This document shows positions 39,403 to 48,044 of a stretch of DNA of 54,498 bases, piece after piece; position 1 is the stretch's first letter; every line of letters begins with the position of its first letter. The stretch comes from an uncultured Clostridia bacterium. Lineage in GTDB: Bacteria; Bacillota; Clostridia; Christensenellales; UBA1242. Below the pieces are notes generated by a model. It did no database searches. It had not been told where the DNA came from and saw only the letters and a program-made list of their open reading frames with translations. Made by a program: the position numbers and the translations under genes. The stretch is taken from the NCBI GenBank assembly GCA_945937975.1, contig CAMEUD010000001.1, positions 1-54,498 of the forward strand, written 5' to 3'.

Positions 39403-42400
39403 ATGCGAAATTTATTTGATAGTAAAAAAGGTTATGATTATGTGAGACTTGATGATGATGTGAGTTTTCAATTATTGAGAACTAACCCAGTATTAACATC
39501 AAATGCCAAAATTATATATGATGGTGATAATATTTATCTAGAATCATATCCAAACAATCATTTACTTGCGACACAACGATATAAACATGTACAAGTTTCC
39601 AGAAATGGATTTTTCAACAGAGATTTAAAAAATTTCCTTTTAGGTACAAAGGATACTGCATATGAAGTTCAACATAAAATGTCTAATATTGTTGTTGGTA
39701 ATGATTTTGACTATCAATTTGAAAATATATATTGGTGTGGTGCAGAAAGTATTGACTCAAAAGATTATTCTCAGGAGTTGGGATTTATCGCACCATTATA
39801 TCTACGAAAAAAGTTACCTAAATATTTCGTGATATTTAAGATTTCAGATCCATCAAATTATAATTTAATTGATACAATTTCAGATAGAACATATGATTTT
39901 AAATCTGATATTTTAAATAAGGCGACAATCATCAAATCATTTGATTTAAGCGAAGAATCACCATTAGGTAAATATATTAGAAATTATACAAGTCAAGTTA
40001 GTTTTAAATTTGACCAATCTATTTATACCAATTTCTCAACTAAAGAAATATATTTTTATGGTATTGATAGAAAAACGGGTTTATTGACTGAAAAAAATGA
40101 AAGTTTTTCGGATTTATTACAGAATGACAATACCATCACTAGAGTTGATGACTGGATTACTAATGGTTTTAAGAGAAATAATCTCATATTTCCATATATA
40201 CTGAATTTGGAATTTTTATTTGATGATAATGAAACTAAAAATTACCAATTTGGTAGATATTTTGGTATATATTGTGACGACATAGATTTATATGAATCAA
40301 AACCACTTGGAGAAGATATTAATGAAATAAATGAAAATGAGTTTTATTATATTAAAGATAAATTTAAAAACTTATATTCATTGAAAAAAAGACCAATATA
40401 CAATTATACAACAAATCCTAATGTATATAAACCTTCAAAATTAGATGAAAAAACAAAAAATGATATTAAGGAAGTTATAGGTGACAGCAATCAATTATCA
40501 ACTAATAATGTAATAATAACATCTATTCGTAAAAACAGAAATGATTTATATTTAACAAATGAAGGTATTAAATTAAATATACCAACATATGTGAACTATA
40601 ATAAATTGGTTGGATATACTATTGTGAGAAGTAATAGTGCGTATGAAGGTAATATTTACAATCGTAAATATGTCACTCAAAATGACTTACTTAACACTGA
40701 ATTTTTGAAAATTGCTGATAAAAAATATTATGTAACAACTGATTATACTAATGAGTATAAACAACCTTTTACCGCTGGTAAAACATTAAAAATATCTGAT
40801 ATAACAGGATATGACACTCATAAGATTAGGGTTTATTGTGAACCATTAAATACTGAATTACCGGGTAAAGCGTCATATACATTTAGAATCAATAAACCAT
40901 TTTCACATGGTGAGACATTATCATTTTTTAATGATGTCTATAAAAGTAGATATTTTGAATTACTTAAAAAATCAGGAACTGATAGTTCAGAAGATTCTGA
41001 TGTTGATTATTTATATGATGCGTTAGATAATTATAATTTCGCTTCATTTGTTGCTGATAAATATTACTATGATTATTATTCTGATAAAGATAATAGGGTT
41101 AAGTATTTTTATATTTTCCAAGCACAATTTGAAGGTTCGGATGATTTAAATACAATTATTCAAACAATAAAAAATTATCCAATTTCATTAGAGTCATTAC
41201 AAAATATTGAATCATATATAGTTAATGATGAAAGACCACATTTATATATTCCATCGGCAAGCAAATCAGAGTTTAATATATTAAACCAATATTTGAGTGA
41301 AACAAAAGGACTTGGTGGTTTGGATTATTATGTAGTTGAAAGTGATGAAATTTATAAAATAGATGATACTTATGAATATAAGGAATCAAATTATAAGTTA
41401 ACACAACCAGAATCATATACAAAAAATAGATTTTCTTGTAATGGTACTACTACACAAATTGCCGAGGCATTATGTCAATGTATTAATAATGTTGATTTAA
41501 AACACAGACAACTTTACGCGTATCATAAAGATGACCTTGTTGTTATTGAGTATAATCTGGCTGGTTCTAGATATAATAACAATGTTAATGTTGTATTTGA
41601 TAATTCAATTATTTATAATAATAAAATCACACAATACACAAAAGATTTTAAATTTAATGGTGGTACTGATGATAGTGACTGCTTATTTAAAATAAATAGT
41701 GATGATTTAATATTCTTTACTGGAGAAGAAACTAATGAAAAACATCGTTATATATTAACTTATGGTGATGTACCAGATACACAAATAATAGGGTACAAAC
41801 CATATATAAATGAATATGGATATATTGATGAAAATTATTTGGTTATTGCAACAGATAAAAATGGTAAATTTCTAAAACCAGGTCAAACAAAACAAGTTGA
41901 GTTGGCTGATGAATTTTTTCCAACAATAGGTATATTAAATTTTTATCCCGTTAAAGATTTTGATTTTGATACAATTGATTCCGTATATGGTGATGATTCT
42001 AATTTTCAATTGGAAATATCAAAATTAGAAAGATCATTATTATTAAATAATAACACCGATGAAAATGTATCTGTTGAAAGCAATTCATCTTTAAAACGAA
42101 AATCAAGAAGTACAACACAGAATTCAAATAATACTATGAATAGTGGTGAATCTTCTGAAGTTGTTCCTGGTCCCGGACCTAATCCAGAAAGGCCAGAAGA
42201 TCCATTTGATCCATATGATTCAGACAGTTCTGATGAATCAGATAATTCTGATGAACCAGAAGAACCAAATAATCCAGGCAGTAACAATAATACGGATGTA
42301 CCAGATTCATATAAAAACATAAAACCTGGTGTTTTCGATCATATAAATGTTAATAGATTGTATAATACATCAGGAGAAACTATTGTAAATGAATATCATA

Positions 42401-44748
42401 CATTTTATGAACATTTACTACCAGAATTGTGTACAATTAGTAAAAGTGTTCCATATATCACAAAATGGTCATATATTGATGGTGTTGATAGTTGTGAAAA
42501 TCCATATAGACTTAATATGAATAAAGTGTTTGGTCTAAGTAACTTATCTGCAAATTTATATTTTATTAGACCAAGTATAATGAATTTCACACATTCATTA
42601 CCATATTATTTAGTATCAAATAATATTTCTTTAAAAGAAAATGAATATCAATATATAAATGATCATAATTTAGTACCTAATACTGATTTAACATTTGATA
42701 CTTTAAAAAACAAATGGTTAAACCTGTTTCAAAATACAGATATGAATGTTTTTGATGAATTGTTTTTACACAAAAATACAGACAATTCAAAAATACAAAA
42801 AAAATATTCAAAGTTTAAATTTGGTTCTAATAATATAGCGGCATCAACATTGTTTAGAGGTGTAAAATTTACTATTACTGAAAGAAGAGATGGCATTGAA
42901 TATAATAGTCCAATTTACAATGACTATAAATTCTCATTTATTTATATTCCTTTCTCTTTTGATGGTGATATAAAATTCCACAATAAGGTATATTTTGTAA
43001 AAAATGACACATTTAAATTTATTGTTGGTATAATATTTGTTAATACTTTGGAGATTTTTAATGATTATGTACCACCAATGTTTAACAAATCATATGTTTA
43101 TGGATGTTGTTATGATTTATTTAAAATTAATACAGATAAATTATATAATAATGAAACTAAAATATTTTCAGTTACTAAACAACCATTTGAAGATATATTT
43201 TTAAATAAACCAGAAATAGATAGTGATGGATATAAAATATATGATATTACTAATCTTTCAATATCATCTCCTACTTTGTTAAAAATATTGTCTAATATGC
43301 TAAATATGATGAATGATAAAACTTTAGCAACTGAATTAATTACAAATGTAACATTCTATACAGGTGTGGATGATAGTGATTTACACAAATATGTTGAATT
43401 TGTTATCAATAAACATAGTAATATAAATCAGATTATTTATCAAAATGAAAGCATTTCATTCAAAAATCATATAACAAGTTGTAAAATCAAAACCAAACAA
43501 AATGTTTATGTTAATTTGTCGTTAAATACATCAATATTAGATAAGGATATTACTGCTGAACCACAAACTTTAATGGATGGAATATCTAAAGGGTTGTTCA
43601 GTATTATGAATAGTATATCTGCGAATGCAATATATGAAAACATAAAATATGATTATAAATCATGTGTTGTGTATAATACAGATGATTTTAAAATATCAAT
43701 CGAAAGACCACAAACTATTAATATTCTTGATATTTTTGATGTTACTCCAAAAATCATTGAGTTTAACAATAAACGAGTTGTTGGTAGTGTTGATATCATA
43801 CCAAAAGATGTAAATAATTTAAATATTAAACAACTTAATAGATATTCTGGTTATTATAATCCAATATTTAAAGATATTTTATTCTATAAAAATAATAGAA
43901 ATGAAAAATTTTTAAATTCAGAATTTGATTATAATTATCAAGATAATCATCATAAATTTGGTATTATTCAAAATATGTATCACCACAAAATAAGTACGAT
44001 GAATTCAGATAAAATTATCCGAACATTGTCACCTAAATATCCTATTATCGGGGAATACGCGTTAGATTTTGATGATTATAATATTTTTAATTCATCTTGG
44101 GATATGAATTATTTTACAAACCATATAACATCAACAACAAAAGAGAAATGTTCATATATAGCTGGACTCAAAGAAGGATTATGTATGTTCGGTAGCAAAT
44201 ATTTCCATGTTCCTGAAAAAATTGACATAACTGATTTTAATGGTTGTTGTGAATGGAATGATGACTATATTGATAATCCAGATAATTGCCCATATGAATT
44301 AATGTATAAAGAAGTGAATGGAAATAATGTCAATTACTATCTTTTCTTACGAAAACGAATTATACGATATTTCTGTGAAAATGAACAAGTACAACAGACA
44401 TTTAAAAAATATATAAATCCAAAGTATTCTTTTGCGTCAAAAGAAACACTTCAAGATGATATAGAAGAATATGTAAAGAAGAATATTATAGATTTATATG
44501 AGATTGATAATATCAACCTATATGTCAAAAAAACAAAAAGAGGTATAAATGATACAAATATAGAAAATGATTATGTATCAACATTTAATGATAGTATTTT
44601 AAAATTGTTAAGTGGAGAATTTAAAAAGACAGATAGGTTTTCAATCAGTAAAGAAAATGTAGATAGATTTGACAAAACACTTGTGTATAATTTAACAAAT
44701 GGTTTTGAAGAACGATTCGTGATTACATTTAGTATTAAAAAAATCTAA
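39403..44748 (+). CDS. Giant virion protein of unknown family (1781 aa)
   Basis: One of the two largest genes in the window, preceded by a terminator-late-promoter cassette. The N-terminal region (MRNLFDSKKGYDYVRLDDDV; YFVIFKISDPSNYN; SFDLSEESPLGKYIRNY) looks globular and aromatic-rich. A clear low-complexity hinge (nt ~42060-42310) has Ser/Asn, then PGPGPNPERPEDPFDPYDSD and Asp/Ser/Glu/Pro repeats, dividing the protein into ~890- and ~830-residue halves. The second half is beta-rich, with Tyr/Asn/Asp abundance and no recognisable repeats. No signal or membrane segment. Position next to the short-fibre gene suggests a baseplate or fibre-network component. It does not resemble a tape measure, lacking long coiled coils. 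No T4 homologue recognised. Confidence 0.62.
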   Translation: MRNLFDSKKGYDYVRLDDDVSFQLLRTNPVLTSNAKIIYDGDNIYLESYPNNHLLATQRYKHVQVSRNGFFNRDLKNFLLGTKDTAYEVQHKMSNIVVGNDFDYQFENIYWCGAESIDSKDYSQELGFIAPLYLRKKLPKYFVIFKISDPSNYNLIDTISDRTYDFKSDILNKATIIKSFDLSEESPLGKYIRNYTSQVSFKFDQSIYTNFSTKEIYFYGIDRKTGLLTEKNESFSDLLQNDNTITRVDDWITNGFKRNNLIFPYILNLEFLFDDNETKNYQFGRYFGIYCDDIDLYESKPLGEDINEINENEFYYIKDKFKNLYSLKKRPIYNYTTNPNVYKPSKLDEKTKNDIKEVIGDSNQLSTNNVIITSIRKNRNDLYLTNEGIKLNIPTYVNYNKLVGYTIVRSNSAYEGNIYNRKYVTQNDLLNTEFLKIADKKYYVTTDYTNEYKQPFTAGKTLKISDITGYDTHKIRVYCEPLNTELPGKASYTFRINKPFSHGETLSFFNDVYKSRYFELLKKSGTDSSEDSDVDYLYDALDNYNFASFVADKYYYDYYSDKDNRVKYFYIFQAQFEGSDDLNTIIQTIKNYPISLESLQNIESYIVNDERPHLYIPSASKSEFNILNQYLSETKGLGGLDYYVVESDEIYKIDDTYEYKESNYKLTQPESYTKNRFSCNGTTTQIAEALCQCINNVDLKHRQLYAYHKDDLVVIEYNLAGSRYNNNVNVVFDNSIIYNNKITQYTKDFKFNGGTDDSDCLFKINSDDLIFFTGEETNEKHRYILTYGDVPDTQIIGYKPYINEYGYIDENYLVIATDKNGKFLKPGQTKQVELADEFFPTIGILNFYPVKDFDFDTIDSVYGDDSNFQLEISKLERSLLLNNNTDENVSVESNSSLKRKSRSTTQNSNNTMNSGESSEVVPGPGPNPERPEDPFDPYDSDSSDESDNSDEPEEPNNPGSNNNTDVPDSYKNIKPGVFDHINVNRLYNTSGETIVNEYHTFYEHLLPELCTISKSVPYITKWSYIDGVDSCENPYRLNMNKVFGLSNLSANLYFIRPSIMNFTHSLPYYLVSNNISLKENEYQYINDHNLVPNTDLTFDTLKNKWLNLFQNTDMNVFDELFLHKNTDNSKIQKKYSKFKFGSNNIAASTLFRGVKFTITERRDGIEYNSPIYNDYKFSFIYIPFSFDGDIKFHNKVYFVKNDTFKFIVGIIFVNTLEIFNDYVPPMFNKSYVYGCCYDLFKINTDKLYNNETKIFSVTKQPFEDIFLNKPEIDSDGYKIYDITNLSISSPTLLKILSNMLNMMNDKTLATELITNVTFYTGVDDSDLHKYVEFVINKHSNINQIIYQNESISFKNHITSCKIKTKQNVYVNLSLNTSILDKDITAEPQTLMDGISKGLFSIMNSISANAIYENIKYDYKSCVVYNTDDFKISIERPQTINILDIFDVTPKIIEFNNKRVVGSVDIIPKDVNNLNIKQLNRYSGYYNPIFKDILFYKNNRNEKFLNSEFDYNYQDNHHKFGIIQNMYHHKISTMNSDKIIRTLSPKYPIIGEYALDFDDYNIFNSSWDMNYFTNHITSTTKEKCSYIAGLKEGLCMFGSKYFHVPEKIDITDFNGCCEWNDDYIDNPDNCPYELMYKEVNGNNVNYYLFLRKRIIRYFCENEQVQQTFKKYINPKYSFASKETLQDDIEEYVKKNIIDLYEIDNINLYVKKTKRGINDTNIENDYVSTFNDSILKLLSGEFKKTDRFSISKENVDRFDKTLVYNLTNGFEERFVITFSIKKI

Positions 44749-44751
44749 ATA

Positions 44752-44785
44752 AAAAAAAGAGTGAGATTTTTTCTCACTCTTTTTT
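44752..44785. terminator. Bidirectional terminator
   Basis: AAAAAAGAGTGAGA / TCTCACTCTTTTTT hairpin between the converging giant gene and short-fibre gene. Confidence 0.92.
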
Positions 44786-44786
44786 A

Positions 44787-46661
44787 TTAATAAATTCTTA
44801 TTATAAATGGTATCGCTATAAATTCTGGTTGAATAGGTATTGGTTGTGGATTAAATAGACCTTTTTGACCAGTTTTATACACAAATGTGTCACTACTACC
44901 GCCACTTTGTGAACCCTTATCAAAGTGTGTAACCTCTTCACATCCATATGTGTTTTTTATATTCTCACGTGAATTTTCCCATATATATGATCCAGAATAA
45001 TAGTGATAGTGTTCTGGAAGATTCTCTTGTTTTAATGTTACCTCCTTTGAACCTCCAGTAGTAAATGGTTTATGATCATCACTAGCACCATAGATAAATT
45101 TGTTCATTAAATTTGGTAAATTATCACCCAAAAGTCCTTTTAAAGAAGACTTTATACGATCTATTGCTTGTTTATTTTTTTTCTCATCTTCATCAAAATA
45201 ACGATTACTTAAATCTAAATCATCAATTCTAGTACCATCACATAAATGGAATTGTTCAGGTATTTGATTCACATCTAATGTATAATACATTATTATACCA
45301 CCAACAGGTATAACAATATTTTCATCAACCGCACCAATTTGCTGACGTAATTCAAATTTTGTATAAGATTGTTTTCTTTTTGAAGTTGTGTCACCTAAAA
45401 ATTGATAAAATCCACCATCAACTGTTGAAACAACTTCATTATGGTATGTGAATTTACTATTCTTTGTAACATCAACATTATTTGCTTCAATTTCTATTCG
45501 AGATTGAGGATTTTCTTGATCGCTTATATTTGATAATAGTCTAACTAAAGATCTTGTATATTTGGGTTTGTCTTTAATCGTATCATCTGGCAAACCACTT
45601 ATTAAATCAATATAATTTCCATGTTCTGAATGTATATTAATCCTACCAACATTTATACTTGTTGATGCCACAAAATTTGGAGTGTTAATGTCATGTAATT
45701 TCAACGCGATTGAATTATCATTAATATACAATTCATTTGTACCAGTTGTTCCTGTTGTTTTGTTATAACATATAGATACTCCTGGACTATCCAATGATTT
45801 TGATCTGAATGATAATATATTACATTCATTTTCAGGGTCAGTTAATGCTATAACTGGGGCAATTAATTTTATATCACCTTCGGATTTAATATTAGATGAA
45901 GCATATCCATCACCATGACTATCAATATTTATAACATTAGAATTAACATTAAATTTATTTACAGCATTTATATTAACATCTTTTATTGATGATATATTTA
46001 ATTTATTATCATCAGATTTAATAAAACTATGAAATGTTGTATTGAAATTTTTGTCTGTTGTGTGGAAAGAGATACCACTATCATATATATTTAATGCACT
46101 CAATGTATCTGTTTTTGTATTTGACAGTTTATTTAAATTATCTGACAATGAAAGACCGACTATTTTTAATGTATTTTTATCATCATCAACAATATCATTT
46201 TTGAAATACATATATGTATCATCATTAATAGTATACTTGTTGAAGTCTGATAATGTACTTGCCAATCCACTATCTCCTTTATCACCTTTAATGGAAAAAA
46301 GTAAATCACTTAATTTCAGTCTGTCACCATCATCTAAAATAATATACAATCCACCATTCCATAGAATTATATCACCGACTTTCAAGTCTTCTAAATTGCT
46401 CAATACATCATTTAAGTACGCATTAACATCATCTATATTAGTCAGGCCTAATTGGTCAGATATAACATGTATTGGGTTTCTTGACAAACCGACAGCACCT
46501 CTATCACCATCAATTCCATCTTTTCCTGGTACACCACCACCATGCATTAGCAACTGATTGAAATTATAGTTACATTTTTCAACAAACGCACCTATACTAT
46601 CTTTTTTGTCTATTCTAACAAGTTTTAAATCATTTTTATCATTAGAGTTATCAAAAGCCAT
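44787..46661 (-). CDS. 12: Short tail fibre with collar domain (T4 gp12-like)
   Basis: 624 residues from the ATG at 46661 (MAFDNSND); an upstream in-frame TTG at 46673 is less likely. The C-terminus has a phage tail-collar domain: VGGIIMYYTLDVNQIPEQFH, LCDGT, LPNLMNKFIYGAS and GGSKEVTLKQENLPEHYHYY (His-rich, metal-coordinating in gp12). The final strand is PIPIQPEFIAIPFIIRIY. Near the N-terminus a short collagen-like segment (PGKDGIDGDRGAVG) and a second GDKGDSG provide trimerisation. The middle is a long beta-rich shaft of 'NINSxSNVxxINxx' type. It would bind the host surface irreversibly at infection. A late-type promoter word lies 19 nt upstream. Confidence 0.88.
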   Translation of the reverse strand: MAFDNSNDKNDLKLVRIDKKDSIGAFVEKCNYNFNQLLMHGGGVPGKDGIDGDRGAVGLSRNPIHVISDQLGLTNIDDVNAYLNDVLSNLEDLKVGDIILWNGGLYIILDDGDRLKLSDLLFSIKGDKGDSGLASTLSDFNKYTINDDTYMYFKNDIVDDDKNTLKIVGLSLSDNLNKLSNTKTDTLSALNIYDSGISFHTTDKNFNTTFHSFIKSDDNKLNISSIKDVNINAVNKFNVNSNVINIDSHGDGYASSNIKSEGDIKLIAPVIALTDPENECNILSFRSKSLDSPGVSICYNKTTGTTGTNELYINDNSIALKLHDINTPNFVASTSINVGRINIHSEHGNYIDLISGLPDDTIKDKPKYTRSLVRLLSNISDQENPQSRIEIEANNVDVTKNSKFTYHNEVVSTVDGGFYQFLGDTTSKRKQSYTKFELRQQIGAVDENIVIPVGGIIMYYTLDVNQIPEQFHLCDGTRIDDLDLSNRYFDEDEKKNKQAIDRIKSSLKGLLGDNLPNLMNKFIYGASDDHKPFTTGGSKEVTLKQENLPEHYHYYSGSYIWENSRENIKNTYGCEEVTHFDKGSQSGGSSDTFVYKTGQKGLFNPQPIPIQPEFIAIPFIIRIY

Positions 46662-46680
46662 AATAACATACAAATATATA

Positions 46681-46691
46681 ATTTATTTATG
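46681..46691 (-). promoter_or_regulatory. Late-type promoter word inside a host-like promoter
   Basis: CATAAATAAAT on the minus strand. Just downstream a minus-strand TATATTTG, with TTTG 22 nt upstream of it, also resembles the Bacteroidetes -33/-7 pair, so the late word lies inside a host-like spacer. Confidence 0.55.
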
Positions 46692-46707
46692 ATAATTTTA
46701 CAAAAAA

Positions 46708-46720
46708 ATTGTTATATTTA
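46708..46720 (+). promoter_or_regulatory. Early-type promoter word, plus strand
   Basis: ATTGTTATATTTA, one mismatch to the common word, 23 nt before the ATG at 46744. A mini-ORF ATG-TAT-TAA begins 2 nt after it. Confidence 0.5.
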
Positions 46721-46743
46721 AGATGTATTAAATTTTAATAATT

Positions 46744-47466
46744 ATGCCTACAAGATTACCAAATGTGTGTGATGAAGCAACATTAAGAAATGTTGAACTT
46801 CCAAAAAGAACGATTAGTTATACACCCGTTCCTAATGAGTTAATTTTTGATATTTTGCATGAACAATTAAACAAATATGACTTAAAGGTAAAACAAACAG
46901 ACCTTACAATGTCATTGGGTGGAAAACGATTTATAGGACTTTATGATATTGAATCAGAAGATGAAAACCTTGGTTATAGAATCGGATTTAAAAATTCTTA
47001 TGATGGTTCTATGGCTTTTGGTATGGGTATTGGATCTGTTGTGTGGCTTTGTTCAAACGGAATGATTCATGGAGAAATTTCCGAAAGGCGTGTTCATCGT
47101 GGAAATGCAGATAAAGATGTTGAAGAAATGATTAAAATTGGTCTTGAACAATATCAACACCAACATTCTGAAAACATAAGAGTAAGAGAACGCTTAAAAG
47201 AGATTTATTGTACGAATGATGACATTTATAAAATTGTCGGTAAGCTTTGTGTAGATGGTGTTATGAATGGCACCGAACTTAATAGAATGAAAAAGGAAAT
47301 TATTTCAAGTCCATTATTTGATAATTTAACATTACATCCTGATGGTTTTTCTGCTTGGGATTTATATAACCATGGAACAGAAACTTTGAAATCCGCATCA
47401 TTCAATTCATATTTTGATAAACATAATAATTTACATAAATTGTTTGTAAATGAATTTGAAATTTAA
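46744..47466 (+). CDS. DUF932-like protein
   Basis: 240 residues. The block GYRIGFKNSYDGSMAFGMGI, then GSVVWLCSNGMIHGE with RRVHRG, is typical of the DUF932 (TIGR03299) family of phage- and plasmid-encoded proteins of unknown biochemical function, sometimes linked to anti-restriction or recombination contexts. The C-terminal third is helical (LNRMKKEIISSPLFDN; FSAWDLYNHGTETLKSASF). It has an early-type promoter divergent from the short-fibre gene. It sits two small genes upstream of the methyltransferase/nuclease pair. Family placement is by motif. Confidence 0.75.
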   Translation: MPTRLPNVCDEATLRNVELPKRTISYTPVPNELIFDILHEQLNKYDLKVKQTDLTMSLGGKRFIGLYDIESEDENLGYRIGFKNSYDGSMAFGMGIGSVVWLCSNGMIHGEISERRVHRGNADKDVEEMIKIGLEQYQHQHSENIRVRERLKEIYCTNDDIYKIVGKLCVDGVMNGTELNRMKKEIISSPLFDNLTLHPDGFSAWDLYNHGTETLKSASFNSYFDKHNNLHKLFVNEFEI

Positions 47467-47467
47467 T

Positions 47468-47496
47468 AAAATGGTTTGGTAACACCAACCATTTTT
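47468..47496 (+). terminator. Terminator merged with late-type promoter
   Basis: ATGGTTTGGT / ACCAACCAT imperfect stem (one bulge) with T5, immediately followed by CATAAATAAT. Confidence 0.8.
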
Positions 47497-47506
47497 CATA
47501 AATAAT
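47497..47506 (+). promoter_or_regulatory. Late-type promoter word
   Basis: CATAAATAAT, 20 nt before the 21-codon ORF at 47527. This is the only late word found before non-virion-looking small genes. Confidence 0.55.
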
Positions 47507-47526
47507 TAAGAATTATAGAAAAAGGA

Positions 47527-47592
47527 ATGTTGGAAATCCAAATTGAGAAGAACAAACATTTCGGCTTTAATATTAAAGATGTATTGGAATGA
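47527..47592 (+). CDS. 21-residue leader ORF coupled to ASCH gene
   Basis: Encodes MLEIQIEKNKHFGFNIKDVL followed by E, and ends with TGA overlapping the ATG of the next gene as ATGA. It is preceded by AAAAAGGA, the closest thing to a Shine-Dalgarno in this region, and a late-type promoter 20 nt upstream. It may be a leader peptide for translational coupling or a remnant of a longer gene. Confidence 0.4.
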   Translation: MLEIQIEKNKHFGFNIKDVLE

Positions 47593-47855
47593 AAAGAATA
47601 TTAAGATTACCTGTAAACGAAAGATGGTATAAGTTTATAGAAAACGGTGAACTCACATATGATTATAGAGAAATAAAGCCATTCTGGCAGAAAAGACTTG
47701 AAAATAAAGAATATGATATAGTTGAGTTTTATCATCGATTTAATAAATCTATAAAACCAATACAATTTACATTTGAATGGATAAAAAAATCAAAACTAAC
47801 AGATTATAATAATTTACCAGTATATATAATAAAATTTGGTGAAAGAATAAATTGA
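47589..47855 (+). CDS. ASCH-domain-like small protein
   Basis: 88 residues. The pattern ILRLPVNERWYKFIENGELTYDYREIKPFW, seen in its parts LPVNERWYKFI, GELTYDYREIKPFW and QKRL, matches small ASCH-type (PUA-like) proteins common in phages and bacteria, where the conserved E-YRE-KP-W segment lines a nucleic-acid or nucleoside pocket. The C-terminus IIKFGERIN closes the barrel. Some ASCH proteins hydrolyse modified cytidines or bind RNA; the activity here is unknown. It is translationally coupled to a 21-codon ORF upstream and overlaps the next small ORF by one base (TGATG). Confidence 0.7.
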   Translation: MKRILRLPVNERWYKFIENGELTYDYREIKPFWQKRLENKEYDIVEFYHRFNKSIKPIQFTFEWIKKSKLTDYNNLPVYIIKFGERIN

Positions 47856-47998
47856 TGGAAAACTTTATGTTGGCTCTGTTTAAAGAAGAAATTTTAATAG
47901 GATATTTTCATAGTGAAACAGAAATTAATGATTATATTAAAAAAACAGGCATTAAAAGAAAAAAATTAAAAATAATAAAGACATATCCACATTTTTAA
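47855..47998 (+). CDS. 47-residue small protein
   Basis: Encodes 47 residues: MENFMLALFKEEILIGYFHS, then ETEINDYIKKTGIKRKKLKI and IKTYPHF. The ATG shares its A with the TGA stop of the ASCH gene (TGATG), so translation is probably coupled. The stop overlaps the first bases of the downstream terminator. It is basic in the C-terminal half. No family recognised. Confidence 0.5.
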   Translation: MENFMLALFKEEILIGYFHSETEINDYIKKTGIKRKKLKIIKTYPHF

Positions 47999-48029
47999 AA
48001 AGGAGATAATTCAATATTATCTCCTTTTT
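47997..48029 (+). terminator. Rho-independent terminator merged with promoter
   Basis: AAAAAGGAGATAA / TTATCTCCTTTTTT hairpin (one extra base in loop) whose U-tract begins the next promoter word. Confidence 0.9.
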
Positions 48030-48040
48030 TGTTATATTTA
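48028..48040 (+). promoter_or_regulatory. Early-type promoter word, leaderless spacing
   Basis: TTTGTTATATTTA ends 4 nt before the ATG at 48045. It drives the methyltransferase, PD-(D/E)XK protein and dUTPase run. Confidence 0.65.
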
Positions 48041-48044
48041 GTGT

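Noticed and set aside
42006..42320. 104-codon antisense ORF over the Pro/Ser hinge
   Set aside because: Its Ser/Gly/Leu-rich sequence is simply the complement of the low-complexity linker.
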